A program made the position numbers and the translations under genes. Under the pieces are notes generated by a model. The model was not told where the DNA came from and searched no databases. It saw nothing but the letters and a program-made list of their open reading frames with translations. A stretch of 64,000 nt of DNA from positions 389,531-453,530 of the forward strand of contig WPDH01000013.1 in assembly GCA_019137255.1 (NCBI GenBank), written 5' to 3'. Of this stretch, positions 33,642 through 45,849 are shown piece after piece. Source of the stretch: Corinectria fuckeliana. Its lineage: Eukaryota; Ascomycota; Sordariomycetes; Hypocreales; Nectriaceae. Within the stretch, counting starts at the first letter, position 1, and the number at the start of each line of letters is the position of its first letter.

Positions 33642-35637
33642 ATGATGGGGGAGAGCGATACGTCCGACCCGCATAACGGTGCCCCCTTGGGCTACTCTAA
33701 TGGATCGTCCGCACCGCAGGCTCAACGGGGTGCTGCGGCAGGCGTCACGAATGGCCACAAGGCCGGCACAGCAGTCAACGGCAAGAGCTCTTCCCCCACC
33801 ACTAAGCCCCAGCGTCCTTCCACATACTTTGGCCATGACCGTCAGGAAGTCACCCGACTGCTGATTCAGGCCTTGTCAGACATGGGCTACCAGACTGCTG
33901 CGGAGAATGTAAGCCAAGAGAGTGGTTTCGAGCTGGAGAGCCCGACTGTCGCCGGCTTTAGGTCAGCCGTGCTGAGCGGCTCTTGGGCAGTGGCTGAACA
34001 GTTACTGTCCGGTGCGTCGCATGAAGAAGGGGGCCAAGGGAACGGACTGGTCCTGTCCCCAGGTTCGGATCGAGACGTGATGAGATTCTGGCTGCGGCAA
34101 CAAAAGTTTCTGGAGCTGCTCGAGCAGAGAGATACTGCTCGTGCTCTCATGGCGCTTCGTGGGGAGCTGACTCCGCTCTCCCATGATACTGCGAAGCTCC
34201 ATTTCTTATCCAGTCTACTCATGTGCCGGTCTACGGAGGATTTAATGGCCAAGGCGGAATGGGACGGAGCTAACGGACAGTCCCGGAAGCTGTTATTATC
34301 AGAATTATCCAGTATGTCGACCTTGAATGAATGCCTGACGAGTGTTGCTAATACTGGACAGAATGTATATCGCCATCAGTCATGTTGCCTGAGAACCGTC
34401 TGGCTGTTCTCCTAGAACAGGTTAAGCAGAGCCAAATCGACACATGTCTCTATCACACCGAGGCCATGTCGCCATCTCTGTATTCTGATCACTTCTGCGA
34501 CCGCCGGAACTTCCCTACAGAGGTGGCGATTGAGCTTTCTGATCTGGCTGGTGAGGTCTGGCAGGTCCAGTTCTCTCACGACGGAACGAAGCTGGCAGCT
34601 TGCGGCAGCAGGGAGCAGGTGGTTCTGTGGGACCCCAAGACGTTCGCGGTCTTGCGCGTGCTGAGTGATCACGAAGGTGGTGTCGGGAACATATCATGGA
34701 GCCCTGATGACTCCATGCTTGTGTGCTGCTCGCAAGACAAGCACGCGCGGCTGTGGGATGCGAATGTGAGTGATCTCCCTGAAGAGGGCTCCAAATGGTA
34801 TTGCCGAGCTAAACGTGACGTGTTATAGACCGGATCGCTCCTCAAGAGGTTGAGGCGCTTCGAAGAGCCTGTGAGCGGCTGCGTCTGGGCTCGTGACAGC
34901 CAGTCCTTCACTGTCGGCACATTGGATCTCGCTCACAGCCTCTGTACTTTCAACGTGCATAACGACGAGGTGTTTGAATGGGGCAAGAGGCACCGCGTGC
35001 AAGATATCTGCGGCTCGCCAGACGGCCGATGGCTCGTGGCCGTCGATGACCTCCAGACGGTCCACGTCTACAATGCCGTCACTCGTGAGCTGGAGTTCGA
35101 CATGGAGCTCAAGGCCCGTCTCACGTCGGTAAGCATTAGCCAAGACTCGCGCCATCTCCTTGTGAACAAGTGTGATGGCGAGGCCCAGCTCGTCGATCTC
35201 GTCACCCGCAACTCGGTTCAGAAGTTCTTCGGCCACACCGGCGGCGACTACCTCATCCGCAGCTCATTCGGCGGGCCCAACGAGAGCTTCGTCCTCAGCG
35301 GCAGCGAGGATGGAAACATCCTCATCTGGCACAAGAACACGGGTGCCGCCGTCGAGCGCCTCCACGGGCATCACCCGCGCTGCAATGCCGTTTCGTGGAA
35401 TCCCGCCGACCCCTTTATGCTGGCCTCCTGCGGCGATGATGGGCGGGTGAAGATGTAAGTGCCCCCCCCTCAAACCCACCCACAGTGTGGTCTGATCCAG
35501 CAGCCTGATTGACTGACACGTGTGCCTCCCTATGAAGTTGGTCGAATAAAGCCCGAACCCTCGAGATCAGGGCCCGATACCACAGGAACTCATCTAACGG
35601 GTGGAGGATTACGGAGATGAGGGACAGCGAGGCTTAG
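33642..35637 (+). CDS. GID/CTLH ubiquitin ligase subunit Gid7 (WDR26-like)
   Basis: Gid7/WDR26 is a scaffold and substrate-recruiting subunit of the GID/CTLH E3 ligase, which in yeast degrades gluconeogenic enzymes when glucose returns. Four exons (33642-34311, 34362-34765, 34829-35454, 35538-35637) with introns of 50, 63 and 83 nt give 599 residues. The LisH motif is at about residues 68-100 (EVTRLLIQALSDMGYQTAAE), followed by CTLH (FRSAVLSGSWAVAEQLL...). A WD40 propeller begins near residue 285 with repeats such as VWQVQFSHDGTKLAACG and VGNISWSPDDSMLVCCSQD. The last exon supplies the closing VKIWSN blade strand. The start is tentative: the frame is open upstream to 33024, with coding-like sequence (SKRRRGDA) but no ATG, so an earlier exon is possible. 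Confidence 0.9.
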
Positions 35638-38600
35638 GAGGCGCGTCTTGCTCGGCTTTGTATTCTTGGAAACTCGAGGACGTGATAATGTAGCCAGTTT
35701 TAGCTTACCATTGGGAGCGGCAAAGGAAGGTTTGGTTCGTTGTTGGGATACAAGTAGAAGAGACTGGGACGATGAGGCATGTGTGTCGAGGGGGAGTATT
35801 GGGTTTCTTTTTACGCAACACCAAGCGTCACTGATTTTTATATTTAATCACGGAGGATGAGAACAAGGCAGTTTTACTTCTACTTGTCAATTCTGGCGTT
35901 GGAGCGACGGCGGGAGCGGAGGTTCACGAACAGAGACGACGGGCTTGGTATTCTTTGACCTTGTTTTCTACTTCTCTGTGGTAGACTTGACTATCACAAC
36001 AATCCCACTTACATGCATACAGAACTTGCTTACACAACTTTGCCTTGGCTCGCTAACATGCATCCGAAGTACCTTGCGTCCCAGTTGCGATACTTACATA
36101 GTACTGTAAGTAGGAAAGCATTCATGGCTATGGGAATATCCATGTAGATGGGAAGCGCGGTGGTCGTGATGGTGGTGGTGCGGGGCCAGCCGCTCCACGG
36201 TCGGACACAGCCTTCTTTAGCACCGATCTCATCTCCAAGCGGCCAAAAGAGAGTTTGCAGGCCGGCGGCTAAGAACTTGATGTGGCCGAAGATGGAAGCT
36301 TGGAAGCAAGGGTGGACCTTGGGCTTGGATTCTCCAGCTGAGGAGGGGTTGAGGCGGCGGGAGGACTGATGCGTCCCAGCTTGCGGACACGACATGTCAC
36401 AAAGGCAAGGAGAGCCTGGACGTGGTGGCCCAATGGGGAGCCGAGGGATGGGATTCCCCGTGATCCGCCTGGGTGACGGCTGGCGGTGGACGGTGGACGA
36501 TGGAAGGCGAACGACGGCGGCGGCGATGGTGGTGGTTTGACCGGCTCATCAGAGCTGTCAACTGGGATTGCGTAACTAATGGCGTTGGTATTGATCGGTG
36601 TTGGTTGGTATCGGCGTTGGTATCGGCGTCGGGATCGGGATCGGCATCATGTCTGGAAAATGCAGCACTGTCCCTCAAATACCTCGTCGTCTCGGGGGGC
36701 CGAGTTTCCAGATCTGGAGGGTGATCGGCCACCTGGCTTGACATCAGAGATGAGCGACGAGATAAAGTTGCGACGGGCACATCTCGGCGGCGACGTCGGG
36801 TAGAAGAGGGAGAGAAATGGTTAACGAGCGGGAGCTACCGAAGCGTCGTCTGGTCTATACGAACGGAGAGTCGGCGACGCCATGGCGCCAATAGGTGCGC
36901 GCGGTTCCTGGATTCGAGCTGCTGCTTCTTCTAGGTAGATACATAATACCGCGGGCTTCGCAGAGGTGGGCGCAAGGTACCCGTGGGCCGCCCATGCGGC
37001 TGTTGCTCGGTACCTGCATGGCCCGATGCGACGACAGGGCACGCCATCTGCTGTGCACGACAGAGAGAAGTTACAGGGATCGAAACCACTGCAGGTTGAA
37101 AGGAGAAGAGGGCCGTGGTTCGAGAGCCCTGCCACTCTACCATTACTCCCCCCGGCTGCCGGACGCCGGACGACAAAACGACGCCGAACGACAGATGATG
37201 ACGAGAACGAACAGGGCAAGCTGCCTAGGTAGGTCGGTAGTTACTTAAGTTACTACCTACCTGTGTAGAGAGGCGGTCAAGCAAGCGAGGACTGTGATCC
37301 GCCCCGGCCGGGAGACTCGGACGACTCGACGCTTTTGCGCGGGAGGAGACGATGACAATCGGCCATGGAACGGACCGCCTGCGCCATGACAGTCGACGCC
37401 TAAGACGTACGAAGTAGGCTACGTGCTTCGTATGTTAATTCAAGACAAACCGCTCTGAACTACCTATCAAAGGACGGCTAATGTCGCCTTTCTAGAACGG
37501 CGTCCTAGTACAGTAAGCACATCGCAACTTCATGCAGGGGGGCGCGCGGGTGGACCTCGTGGGCTGGATCATTGTTTGATTATCGGACTTCATGTGCTTT
37601 CCGGACCTGCCATTACAAGCGGCGGCGGTTGGCTGTTGAGCTAGATAGTTACACTGGCGCTTGTCCGGGTTGGCGCGAGGCGTAGTCCAGGCCGGGCCAG
37701 GTCCGCCGTCGAGTAGGCCTAGGTGCCTGAGTAGAGGAGACTCGCTGAATGGAGGATATTTGACTATTGGATACCTAGGTAGCTTACGGCATAATGGCCT
37801 CGTGATGGGGAGCGGCGACTGACCCATGGATGGATGAGCTACGGACGAGCTACGACGAGCCATGAGCAATGTAAAGAGACGCGAGGGTTTTCGTGAGTGA
37901 GCCGGGTCGGCATTGGTGTCTCGGTGGTATCCGTCGCCCCCCGGAGCCGTAGGTAGGAGTTGTAGGCCAGCCTCGGTCTCTTCTACGCAGTAGTCTAGGC
38001 TCTCTATTCGTACCTCCATACTTTAAATTGTTCGTGCCGCGTGTGCTGCAGAACGCGAGACAGGTTTACTTGCCGGTGTCGTCACCAAATGAAGAAACAT
38101 TTGAGTTGTTGATCTAGAATGCTATTAACATCAAGATAGGCTAGAGAGAGAAAAATACGGCAAGGGCTTTCTTCTTTATTTGGAGCTTGTCTTGGCGCCA
38201 CCAACAGGAGAGAAAGGCTCACAAGAGACAATGAATGTGATGGGTGGAATGTTCAGCTTCCATGTCAGCGATACTACGCACCAACGCACACAGCCCGACT
38301 AGCTAGTTGTCGCAGGTCGTGTTTCGCCGACATACATACAGTGTCGGATCTGTGGTGCGAAGGAAGTGAGTGGTAAGATGTTTGTGTAAGCCGCTTGGAG
38401 GAACGGCTGAGTACCTTGTGCCATGTGAGCGACGCGGACCCCAATCGTCCGCCGCATCCGACAACGACATGGCTCACGAACCGGTTGAAAAAGTCTACTA
38501 CATACTAATACCCGGTTGCAGTTGCAGTTGAGCAATCAACATGGTTCACTCCACCCTGTCAAGGTTGTACTCTCTAGTAGTATGTAGTACCAAAGTGTGG

Positions 38601-41600
38601 GGAGACGGGGGCAAGGGGGGCGGACAAAGCGGATGGAACGAGCCCAGACGACAGGACAAGGCAGGTCTGTGTCGTGTTAGCCTACCCTCGTCCGAATGTA
38701 GGCCTACTCCGTAATCATGCCCCATGCACATCAATGATCAAGCCACTCAGCACGGCGGTGGGCCAGTGTACCAGTGCGCTTATTGTGCCGCCCTCACCCC
38801 TGACGCCAGAGCATCATATGGTGGGGGATGGCGAGGGTGGTCTTTGCTGCTGCCGGCGAGTTGACCGAAGACTGGTGTCGAGCAGAAGACGCAGAAAGGG
38901 CCGAAGCCGGCGATACTGCTGTGCTCAACTCCCAGGCAGGATGGCTTCCGTGTTTGATAGGGATACTAGGTAATATGTACGTAGATACGTAAGTTTGGCA
39001 GTAGGATGCAAAGTAGTGCCAGCCGAGGTCGCGGAAGAATCGTTAGATCCCCTGTCCCTGCTGGTCCTAAACGACTCGATCACGAGAATGCAGGGAACCC
39101 CTGCTACAGTGACGTTGGTTGATTGACAGAGGCAGATGGATGGTTCGTCAGATGTGTACTATGTAAAAGGAGGGGGGCAACAGAGGGGCGGAACATGTCG
39201 GCCTTGAAACATGAAGCAGACGGACTCTTCTTACATAGCATGATGGCGAATAACTCATCAGAAACGTTACAGGGTCGGGGAATCAAGATACCGAGAAACC
39301 ACGACCTGGAATACAACGCGGGAGAGCCGAATCTCAATGCTGCCTTTACATCTCCGATTCCCGACCCTCTAGATCTATGACCCGTGAAGAAGTCACCATT
39401 AACACCGGCAAGAGCCGCCAAAGTTGTTGTTAGTCGTTTTAGGGGGGGGGGGGTCGCGGCTAGGGCCGTGATGGTGGGGACGCAGCTAGTAAGGACGGCG
39501 GATGGTGATCGCCGAGCGGGAGAGCCCCTTTGCCTCATGAGTACGAGGTACGCACTATGTATGTAGTGCATGCTACTTACGGTACGTAGTAAGGGGCGGT
39601 CAGAGCTGACCAGGCCGTTCTTCTGGAGAATAGTGGAAGGGCGACGGCCAAGGATCGTGAGTCGATGTGGCCTCTGGTGCCCTGGGAATCTGGGATGACC
39701 TTGGGAATCGCAGCGGGTTAGTGAACCTCGCTGACTGACCACTAGCCACGACCTTGGAGTTTTCTGGATGGTGGCTACGAGCTACAGTAGCCGAGTCGGT
39801 GGCGCGCTATGAAGTGGATGTCTCGGCCACATGGGATTTAGCGTTTTGCAAGTGGGGAGAAGAGAAAGTCCAGGGCCGTGCACGAAGCCAATGTACATAG
39901 ATTGGTATACTGTCCGCTGTGCGCCCCCGGGTTGCGAGACCGAGGCGGAGAAGGACAACAGCGACAGAATCAGAACAGCGACAAGCAGAGGAGGAGAGGA
40001 AGTTGCTGGGGTCAGAAGGGGTGCCGGGCCGCGTCGAGATGAGGGATATGACGGTGACGCAGCCCATTTTGTTTGGTATCCCCCTTGGGTCTTGTCCGGT
40101 GATATCTAAGGTCGGCTCGAGGCCTGGACGGTTTCTGGGTCGCCGCCGGTGAGTGAAGCCACGAACGGATGTTATCCCGAGGAAGCACGTACTATGTAGG
40201 CTACATAGTAAGCTATGCCCTCGGAGTGCAGTATCGGACCGTTTTTGTTTTCGCCTGGGCACTTGGTTGCTCTATAGTTGGAGTACTATGTAAGCAGCAG
40301 CACTGCGAGCGAGTGCTTGACTCGTCCGTCTCGTCTTTCTGACTACCTAATCGGTGCCAGATGTCTCCCCCTCCCCCGGCTTGATGAGGCAATGGTTACT
40401 ACAGTACGTAGTAATTATGTACTTCGTATGTCGGTTGTTGGCGGTGTCTCTGGGCTGGGATTGAAAGTGCTTATTAATGGGGACAGTTTGGAAAGGAGCC
40501 AGAGCCATTGATGGCGCGTCCGGGACATTGGTTCGGCTTGGCCAAGTTGGCTTGTTGAATCATAGCGTCGCAGTACTATCCGCACGCCCACTAGTTCAGA
40601 GCAAGGATCACTCCGAGCCCCCGGGAGAGGACAACCATGCTCTGGCCGCTAGCCAGGGCTACATACGGTGATGGGAGACTGAAGAGATGGATACATTGTT
40701 ACGTAGTAGATAGTACCTAGTAGATACCCTTGCCGGGTGCTGGTTCGGTGTCTTCTAGAGAGTGCAGGCTGGAAAGGCCAGACAGAGACGCAGGCTGTCA
40801 GGTTTATGGCTGAAACTGCACCTGGGAAGGGTGTTGGCTAGACGGTGCCATCAGAAAGTCGGGATGAACCCTCACCAAGCTCGCGGGAACCGTAGCGATA
40901 CTGCTCATCAGTTATCAGCCAGCATCTGCCGAAAGAAGCCCGCACTTCGTACCTAGTCAGCCCGTCAGCCCGTCAGCTCGTCGGGCAGCCACAACTCAAC
41001 CTCAACCTCAACCTCAATCTGGCATCAACCTCAGAGACGTACTATGTAACTATTCGTAAGGGACCGCCGCAGCGTTGGCCGTCGATGTTGATGGGTTGAT
41101 GTGGTGTTGATGGGCCGACCTCGGCACTTTGCTATGGTAGCAGGGTATACTATGTAGCAGAAGAAATTGTCCGAACCCTGAGCTGCCGGTGAAAAGCCGT
41201 GCTTGTTTCTCTTGATGCGTCTTGTTGATATCTCCTAAGTCATGCAGGAGCATCCTGCTAGAACGTCGCTGCAGTGGTCCCGAGTCGCGTTCCCTGTCGG
41301 CAGGGGCTTCAAACTGCATACCTTACATAAGTAAGTAGTAGTAGTAGTACCCAAGTAGTACTTAGTACTACCAGCAGATACTTGGTAGGTACATAGGAGG
41401 TGCTCCCCATGCCTGGGATCGACGTGCCCCCATGGAGCCCTGGGTTGCACAGGTAGCCATCTGGACAATGACTCAAGCTAATGATAGATGGACAATAATA
41501 CTGGGAATAATGAACGATGGGCCATGGATCATGGAAGAAGGAGCACAACACACGCGCATGCACACAGACTACACTTCTGCACTTTCTGCATTCTGCAATG

Positions 41601-42982
41601 CGCGCTGCACCGCTGAGTAGATTAGGGCACTTGCTTCTATTGTGTGTGGTCTCCGTCGAGCGGCCGCTGACTCCGCCTGACAGGGCAAATCTGATGGATC
41701 CGGTGCCTGGTCTAGATAGGGGGTGCAAATTCCGGCCTTCGTTCAGGGCCGTCCGTCCGTCCAGCCCTCCCTCCCTCTCTCCCACCTTTGTCCAGCATCA
41801 ATAGAGCAAGAGGTGTAATAACAAGGCACAATTCTGTATGGTCTCGGGTAATCTTTTTTTTTATAAATATGTGAACCAAGTATGTATTGTCTCTTTGTAG
41901 ACGAAAGTTAGTGGTAGATACTACTTAGTTCTCCAAGTTGAGCGCTTCTCTAAACGCATCCAATCCACCTCACTCATCACCTCCATCCGCACCGAGTGGA
42001 CGAGTCTTCTCCAGGCCGGACGTCCCCTTCCATTTCTGTTCGAGGTTTAATTTCGCCTCCCCGATATAGCGTCCTAATCCCGCCTGTAAACCCCCAAGCG
42101 AGACTAGGACAGGGAAGAAACCGCGACGGGACCTGCGTACCCGAGGGTAACAGGGCATCTACACGTTAGTACGGAGTGCCTGCCTTAGGGCCATCAGGAA
42201 CCCTGAGCAGCCCTCGCATCATTATTCAGGAGTCTTCCTCGCTATCCTCGCACCTCACACGCCACTGAACCCCCCCCCCTCCTTCCCTCCCCCGAAGTAT
42301 AGTGGGGCCAGCCCTCCAAACCTCGTGCCAGCCCAGTTGCCCAGGGCCCGGTTCCCCCCCCCCAAAATGCGCCCCAAGTTCCCTCGCCTCCCGCAAACTG
42401 CAACCGCGACCCATGGATCCCAGGCCGCATCCGCATTCGTCCCATCTCCAGCGTCCGGGCAGAGGTCGGCTCAACCACCACCTTCACATCCACCACCACC
42501 ATTGCCTCGTCTGCTCGTCTTCTGAGACAACCTCGTCGGAACTAGGTTCGCCGACCATTCGCGACTGACCGCATGTGAACCACCTGCAGTCTGCAGTCCA
42601 CTGTCCGCTGTCCGCTGTCCGCCTGTCCGCCATTCCTGGACCCCGTTTCAGATTCAACCTTGGAGGCGGCGTTACAACAGGCCTGTCACCATCATCATCG
42701 TCGCTAACCAACACCACTACCACTACGCCCACCCGCTACAAACATCACTGTCGCTGCCTTAATAATTAGTTTCCACTACTCACTCTTCCCTTTCTATTTC
42801 TTGCGAATAGCTCTTTTTTTGCTGCTTCATTGCGTTTCTTTGTCCCTTCGCGCCGTCTTGGGTCCTCTTCCACCCATTACCACGTGTTACCTCATGATGC
42901 GACTTTGATCTTCACTTACTCCTCGCTTTCCCTTTCCTTCCCTCTCCCTCTTCGGTATCGAACACTTCGCCTTGTGCCTACC
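35638..42982. other. 7.3 kb gene desert
   Basis: No frame on either strand looks like a protein; the longest (212 and 175 codons) have random, Ser/Arg/Pro-rich composition. The right 750 bases are CT-rich and are the likely promoter and leader of the gene at 42983. The stretch is rich in short palindromic motifs: four copies of GTACTATGTA between 39156 and 41048, TACGTAGTA-type words, and a near-perfect inverted repeat at 40190-40210. A tandem GGTAT(C/T)GGCGTT-like repeat sits at about 36585-36650. I saw no transposon ORF. Confidence 0.5.
40190..40210. repeat. inverted repeat, 10-bp arms with 1-nt centre
   Basis: TACTATGTAG, a single G, then CTACATAGTA: perfect arms in non-coding DNA. The left arm overlaps one copy of the GTACTATGTA word that recurs in this region. 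Confidence 0.8.
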
Positions 42983-45025
42983 ATGGAGAGCCTCGATGGG
43001 ATGCTCATGGTCCCCCCAGACCGAGGCCAGATCCTAGGCAGGGCTGTTTGGAAGGTATGTCTTTTGGTCGGCTCCTAGACTGGTTTGGATTGAAAACAGT
43101 TCCCCTGACATCAATGCTCCGCTAGATGCGATATGTGGTCGTTGGGAGGCGTGTTTCCTCGACTGGCCAACAGGGCAATTCGAGTCCCAGCTACTCGCAT
43201 TTGGTCACAAGTAGCCGAAATAATAGCCTAACCCCAAAGCCCATTGTAAAGGCAACCACCGACGAAAGTTGCCTCCTGATCTATAAACACAAGGTGTGTT
43301 GACTCGAGTCTAGCTCTTCCGGCCAACCCCGAAGTTTTCCCCAAGACAGGCACTGATCAAACCTAACCTCAGGAGGATACCGAACCGAGCCAACAATGGC
43401 CCCTCAGCTGTATCACCGACTGCCAGGTCCAAATGGTCGCCCACCGCAAGCAAGGCCCCGTTCTCCCGACTCTCATTATTACCATGTCCGACAAGGAGCG
43501 AAAACGACGTTCAAGCCGGGCAGCCGGGCTTATTTCCTCGAGCAAGGAGACCAGCGCTAATACCATGTGGTTCCGTACGCCTCAGGATGACCATCACCCG
43601 AGTCTGCATGAATGGGCGCGCTTCATCATGTCCAAGAAGTCACCTATGAGTCCCGATAGCCCCATGTCCCCCCAATTTACCAACCCCTTTGCGCCACGAT
43701 CTCGCGATCAGTCCGACTACTTTTCGCGCCCAACGAGTGGTAACCAACCCGGTCGATCCGATACTCGCGCCCTCCAGCACAAGAGCTCAGCAAATACACA
43801 CTCCACTGGGCCTCGCGAAAGGCCCCTCACATTCAGCTCGGAGTCTCCTAGTCTGCGGTCCAAGAGGAGTGACGTTTCCTCGCCCTCGAGCTCGAACTAT
43901 CCCCTCCAGAACATGGCGTACCCGATTCCTGGTCAGCACTATACTACCGTGCTCCCCACCGACCTCCCTTCTCCCATTAACACGACAGGCGACTACCAGG
44001 GAGAGTTCATTGAAGGATGGACGGCTGCTCAGGGGAGGTCTTCAACAATGAGCTCGCCCATCCGCGGGCGAGACAGCATCAGCTCGCAGACCCCGCAACC
44101 CTCAATCACGGCGACTGATTCAAGCTCACCCCCAGGTCCTCGTGAAACCATCCTTGATAGAGCCTTCCAATTAAGGTGTATTCCAGGGACTGAACAAGAT
44201 ATCCCCGGGGAAGAGAAATTGAGCTCGTTGGCGCGATTCGAGGCGCTGATGCGCGAGGCTGACCAAAGGCGAAAGCAGAGGGAGGCCGCCGAACGAGCGC
44301 AGCTGATGGCAATACGCAGCACTTTTGAGGCGTCTGATAGCTCGGATGAGGCCCAGGACCGGGGGGACTCGGATGATTCAGATGAGGACGCATATGGTCG
44401 TATCCCAGAACGACGTGGCCCAGCATTAATCCCCCCCACAACACAACGCGCCTTGCAGTTTATCGCTGGTAGACGAGAGCCCGCGCAGCCTCAGAGTCCC
44501 GTCAGCCCACCAGCAGCCTCCAGGAGCCGGACCAATACGAGAGTTGAACCTGCACCTGTAACCAACCTAGTTCCACCTATGCGCCCACACACTGCCAACG
44601 CCAGAAGCCGACCCAATCCGTCACAAAGGATACAGAGCAGCTCTCAGCTAGCAGCGGCCATGGCCAACGTGGACATATCGACCTCATCCAACAAGCCTTC
44701 GGCCAAGGCTTCCGAAGAAGGCACCCCGCGCCCCAATGGAGACAAGCGACTGTCCATCTCCAGCACCAAAAGGTTGAGTTTCACCGAGTTTACCAAGAGG
44801 CTCTCTAGCACCAGCAGCTTACTGCTAGTCCAGACGAACGCTAGCGGGGGGAGCAGCCGAGGAAGCAGCGAGATTGATGTCCAGCCCTCGTCCGTACCCC
44901 GTGGAACGTTGAACCCACGAGGAACCGGGCTGCCTCCCCGAGACCGAGCACGGGACGAACACGATAGGAGATGCGGATGGCGCAATAGCGTCGGTGTCAT
45001 TGGCACCGAGGGCGGCTTTCTTTGA
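42983..45025 (+). CDS. conserved fungal protein of unknown function, N-terminal PH-like region
   Basis: Three exons (42983-43054, 43126-43293, 43373-45025) with introns of 71 and 79 nt give 630 residues. The joins produce a continuous N-terminus: MESLDGMLMVPPDRGQILGR, then YVVVGRR..., then ESCLLIYKHK, EDTEPSQQWPLSCITDCQVQMV and a WFRTPQ...HEWARFI helix. That succession of beta strands closed by a helix looks like a PH-type fold (about residues 15-165). The rest is long and disordered (Ser/Pro/Arg-rich). It contains a conserved-looking segment PGPRETILDRAFQLRCIPG and then a charged helix (EEKLSSLARFEALMREADQRRKQREAAERAQL). I recognise it as conserved in filamentous ascomycetes but know no function. 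The first two exons are supported by splice signals and phase. Confidence 0.82.
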
Positions 45026-45849
45026 ACGACTCCCGTGGAATTAAAAGGCAGGGAAGCCTTTTCCGACCGACCTTCGCCCAAATCTTCTTCACCATGCACA
45101 CCCGGAGCTACTGATTTCTTTCCTTTATGTTGCGTGCATTCATATAGGGCAACGACAACGGCAAATGGAGCGGCTTTGAATGTTTTGAACGATTTTGATA
45201 CCAGATGATGTCCCGCCATCATGATGCTTACGATGCGGCGGAGAGGGCTTGCTGGACAGCCAGGCCTTGGCGTTTTTGATTGATATTGGACAACCCCTAC
45301 TACCTAAGCACTTGAACGACCTTTGCGAGCGGATGGTGGCCGCAGGCTTGGTAATGGGCCCGTTGAAACAGGAGGGAAGATAATGTAACGAAGCTAGAAC
45401 GAGGTTTCATGTCTAGCGGCACCACGAATAAAATACATGATCTTCTGTATGCCTTTGGGGGAAAAAAGACTGTGGAGCGATTCGTGGCATTTGCTACGAC
45501 GATGGAGACCTAGATGTAAATATTAATCGAGGTTGACACACGAGTACTCGTGATTTGCATAGCAACGATTGCTTGGCAAGTGTAAAATTTTTGGTATATT
45601 CTCAACGGGGCAATATTTCCCTCCCGTTTCTCTTCTTTCCAGTGATCTTTGCATATTAATGCAGCGCACTTTGCTTTTCGTTCTTTCTTCATTCATCTTC
45701 TGATTCAAGATGCCCTGTCCACCCTTCCGTCCACCCATCAATACATAGACTCGGCTTTCCCCCTCCCTCACTCCTGGTATCCTTATCAACCCCTGTCTTG
45801 GCTTCCCGCTCGGCAGCAGTGTCATCTCTCCTCGAAGGCGTGGGGTGGC
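45026..45849. other. convergent intergenic region
   Basis: This is the 3' flank of both neighbours, which read towards each other. Nothing coding is visible. Confidence 0.55.

Noticed and set aside
36397..36780. 127-codon minus-strand frame with Asp/Pro and His/Arg runs
   Set aside because: It is produced by tandem GGTATCGGCGTT-like and GGCGGC repeats, not by a protein family.
37492..38019. 175-codon minus-strand frame
   Set aside because: No recognisable domain, composition like its non-coding surroundings, no nearby exon signals.
39104..39742. 212-codon minus-strand frame
   Set aside because: Random Ser/Arg/Leu/Pro composition, no motif, and it sits in a repeat-word-rich desert.
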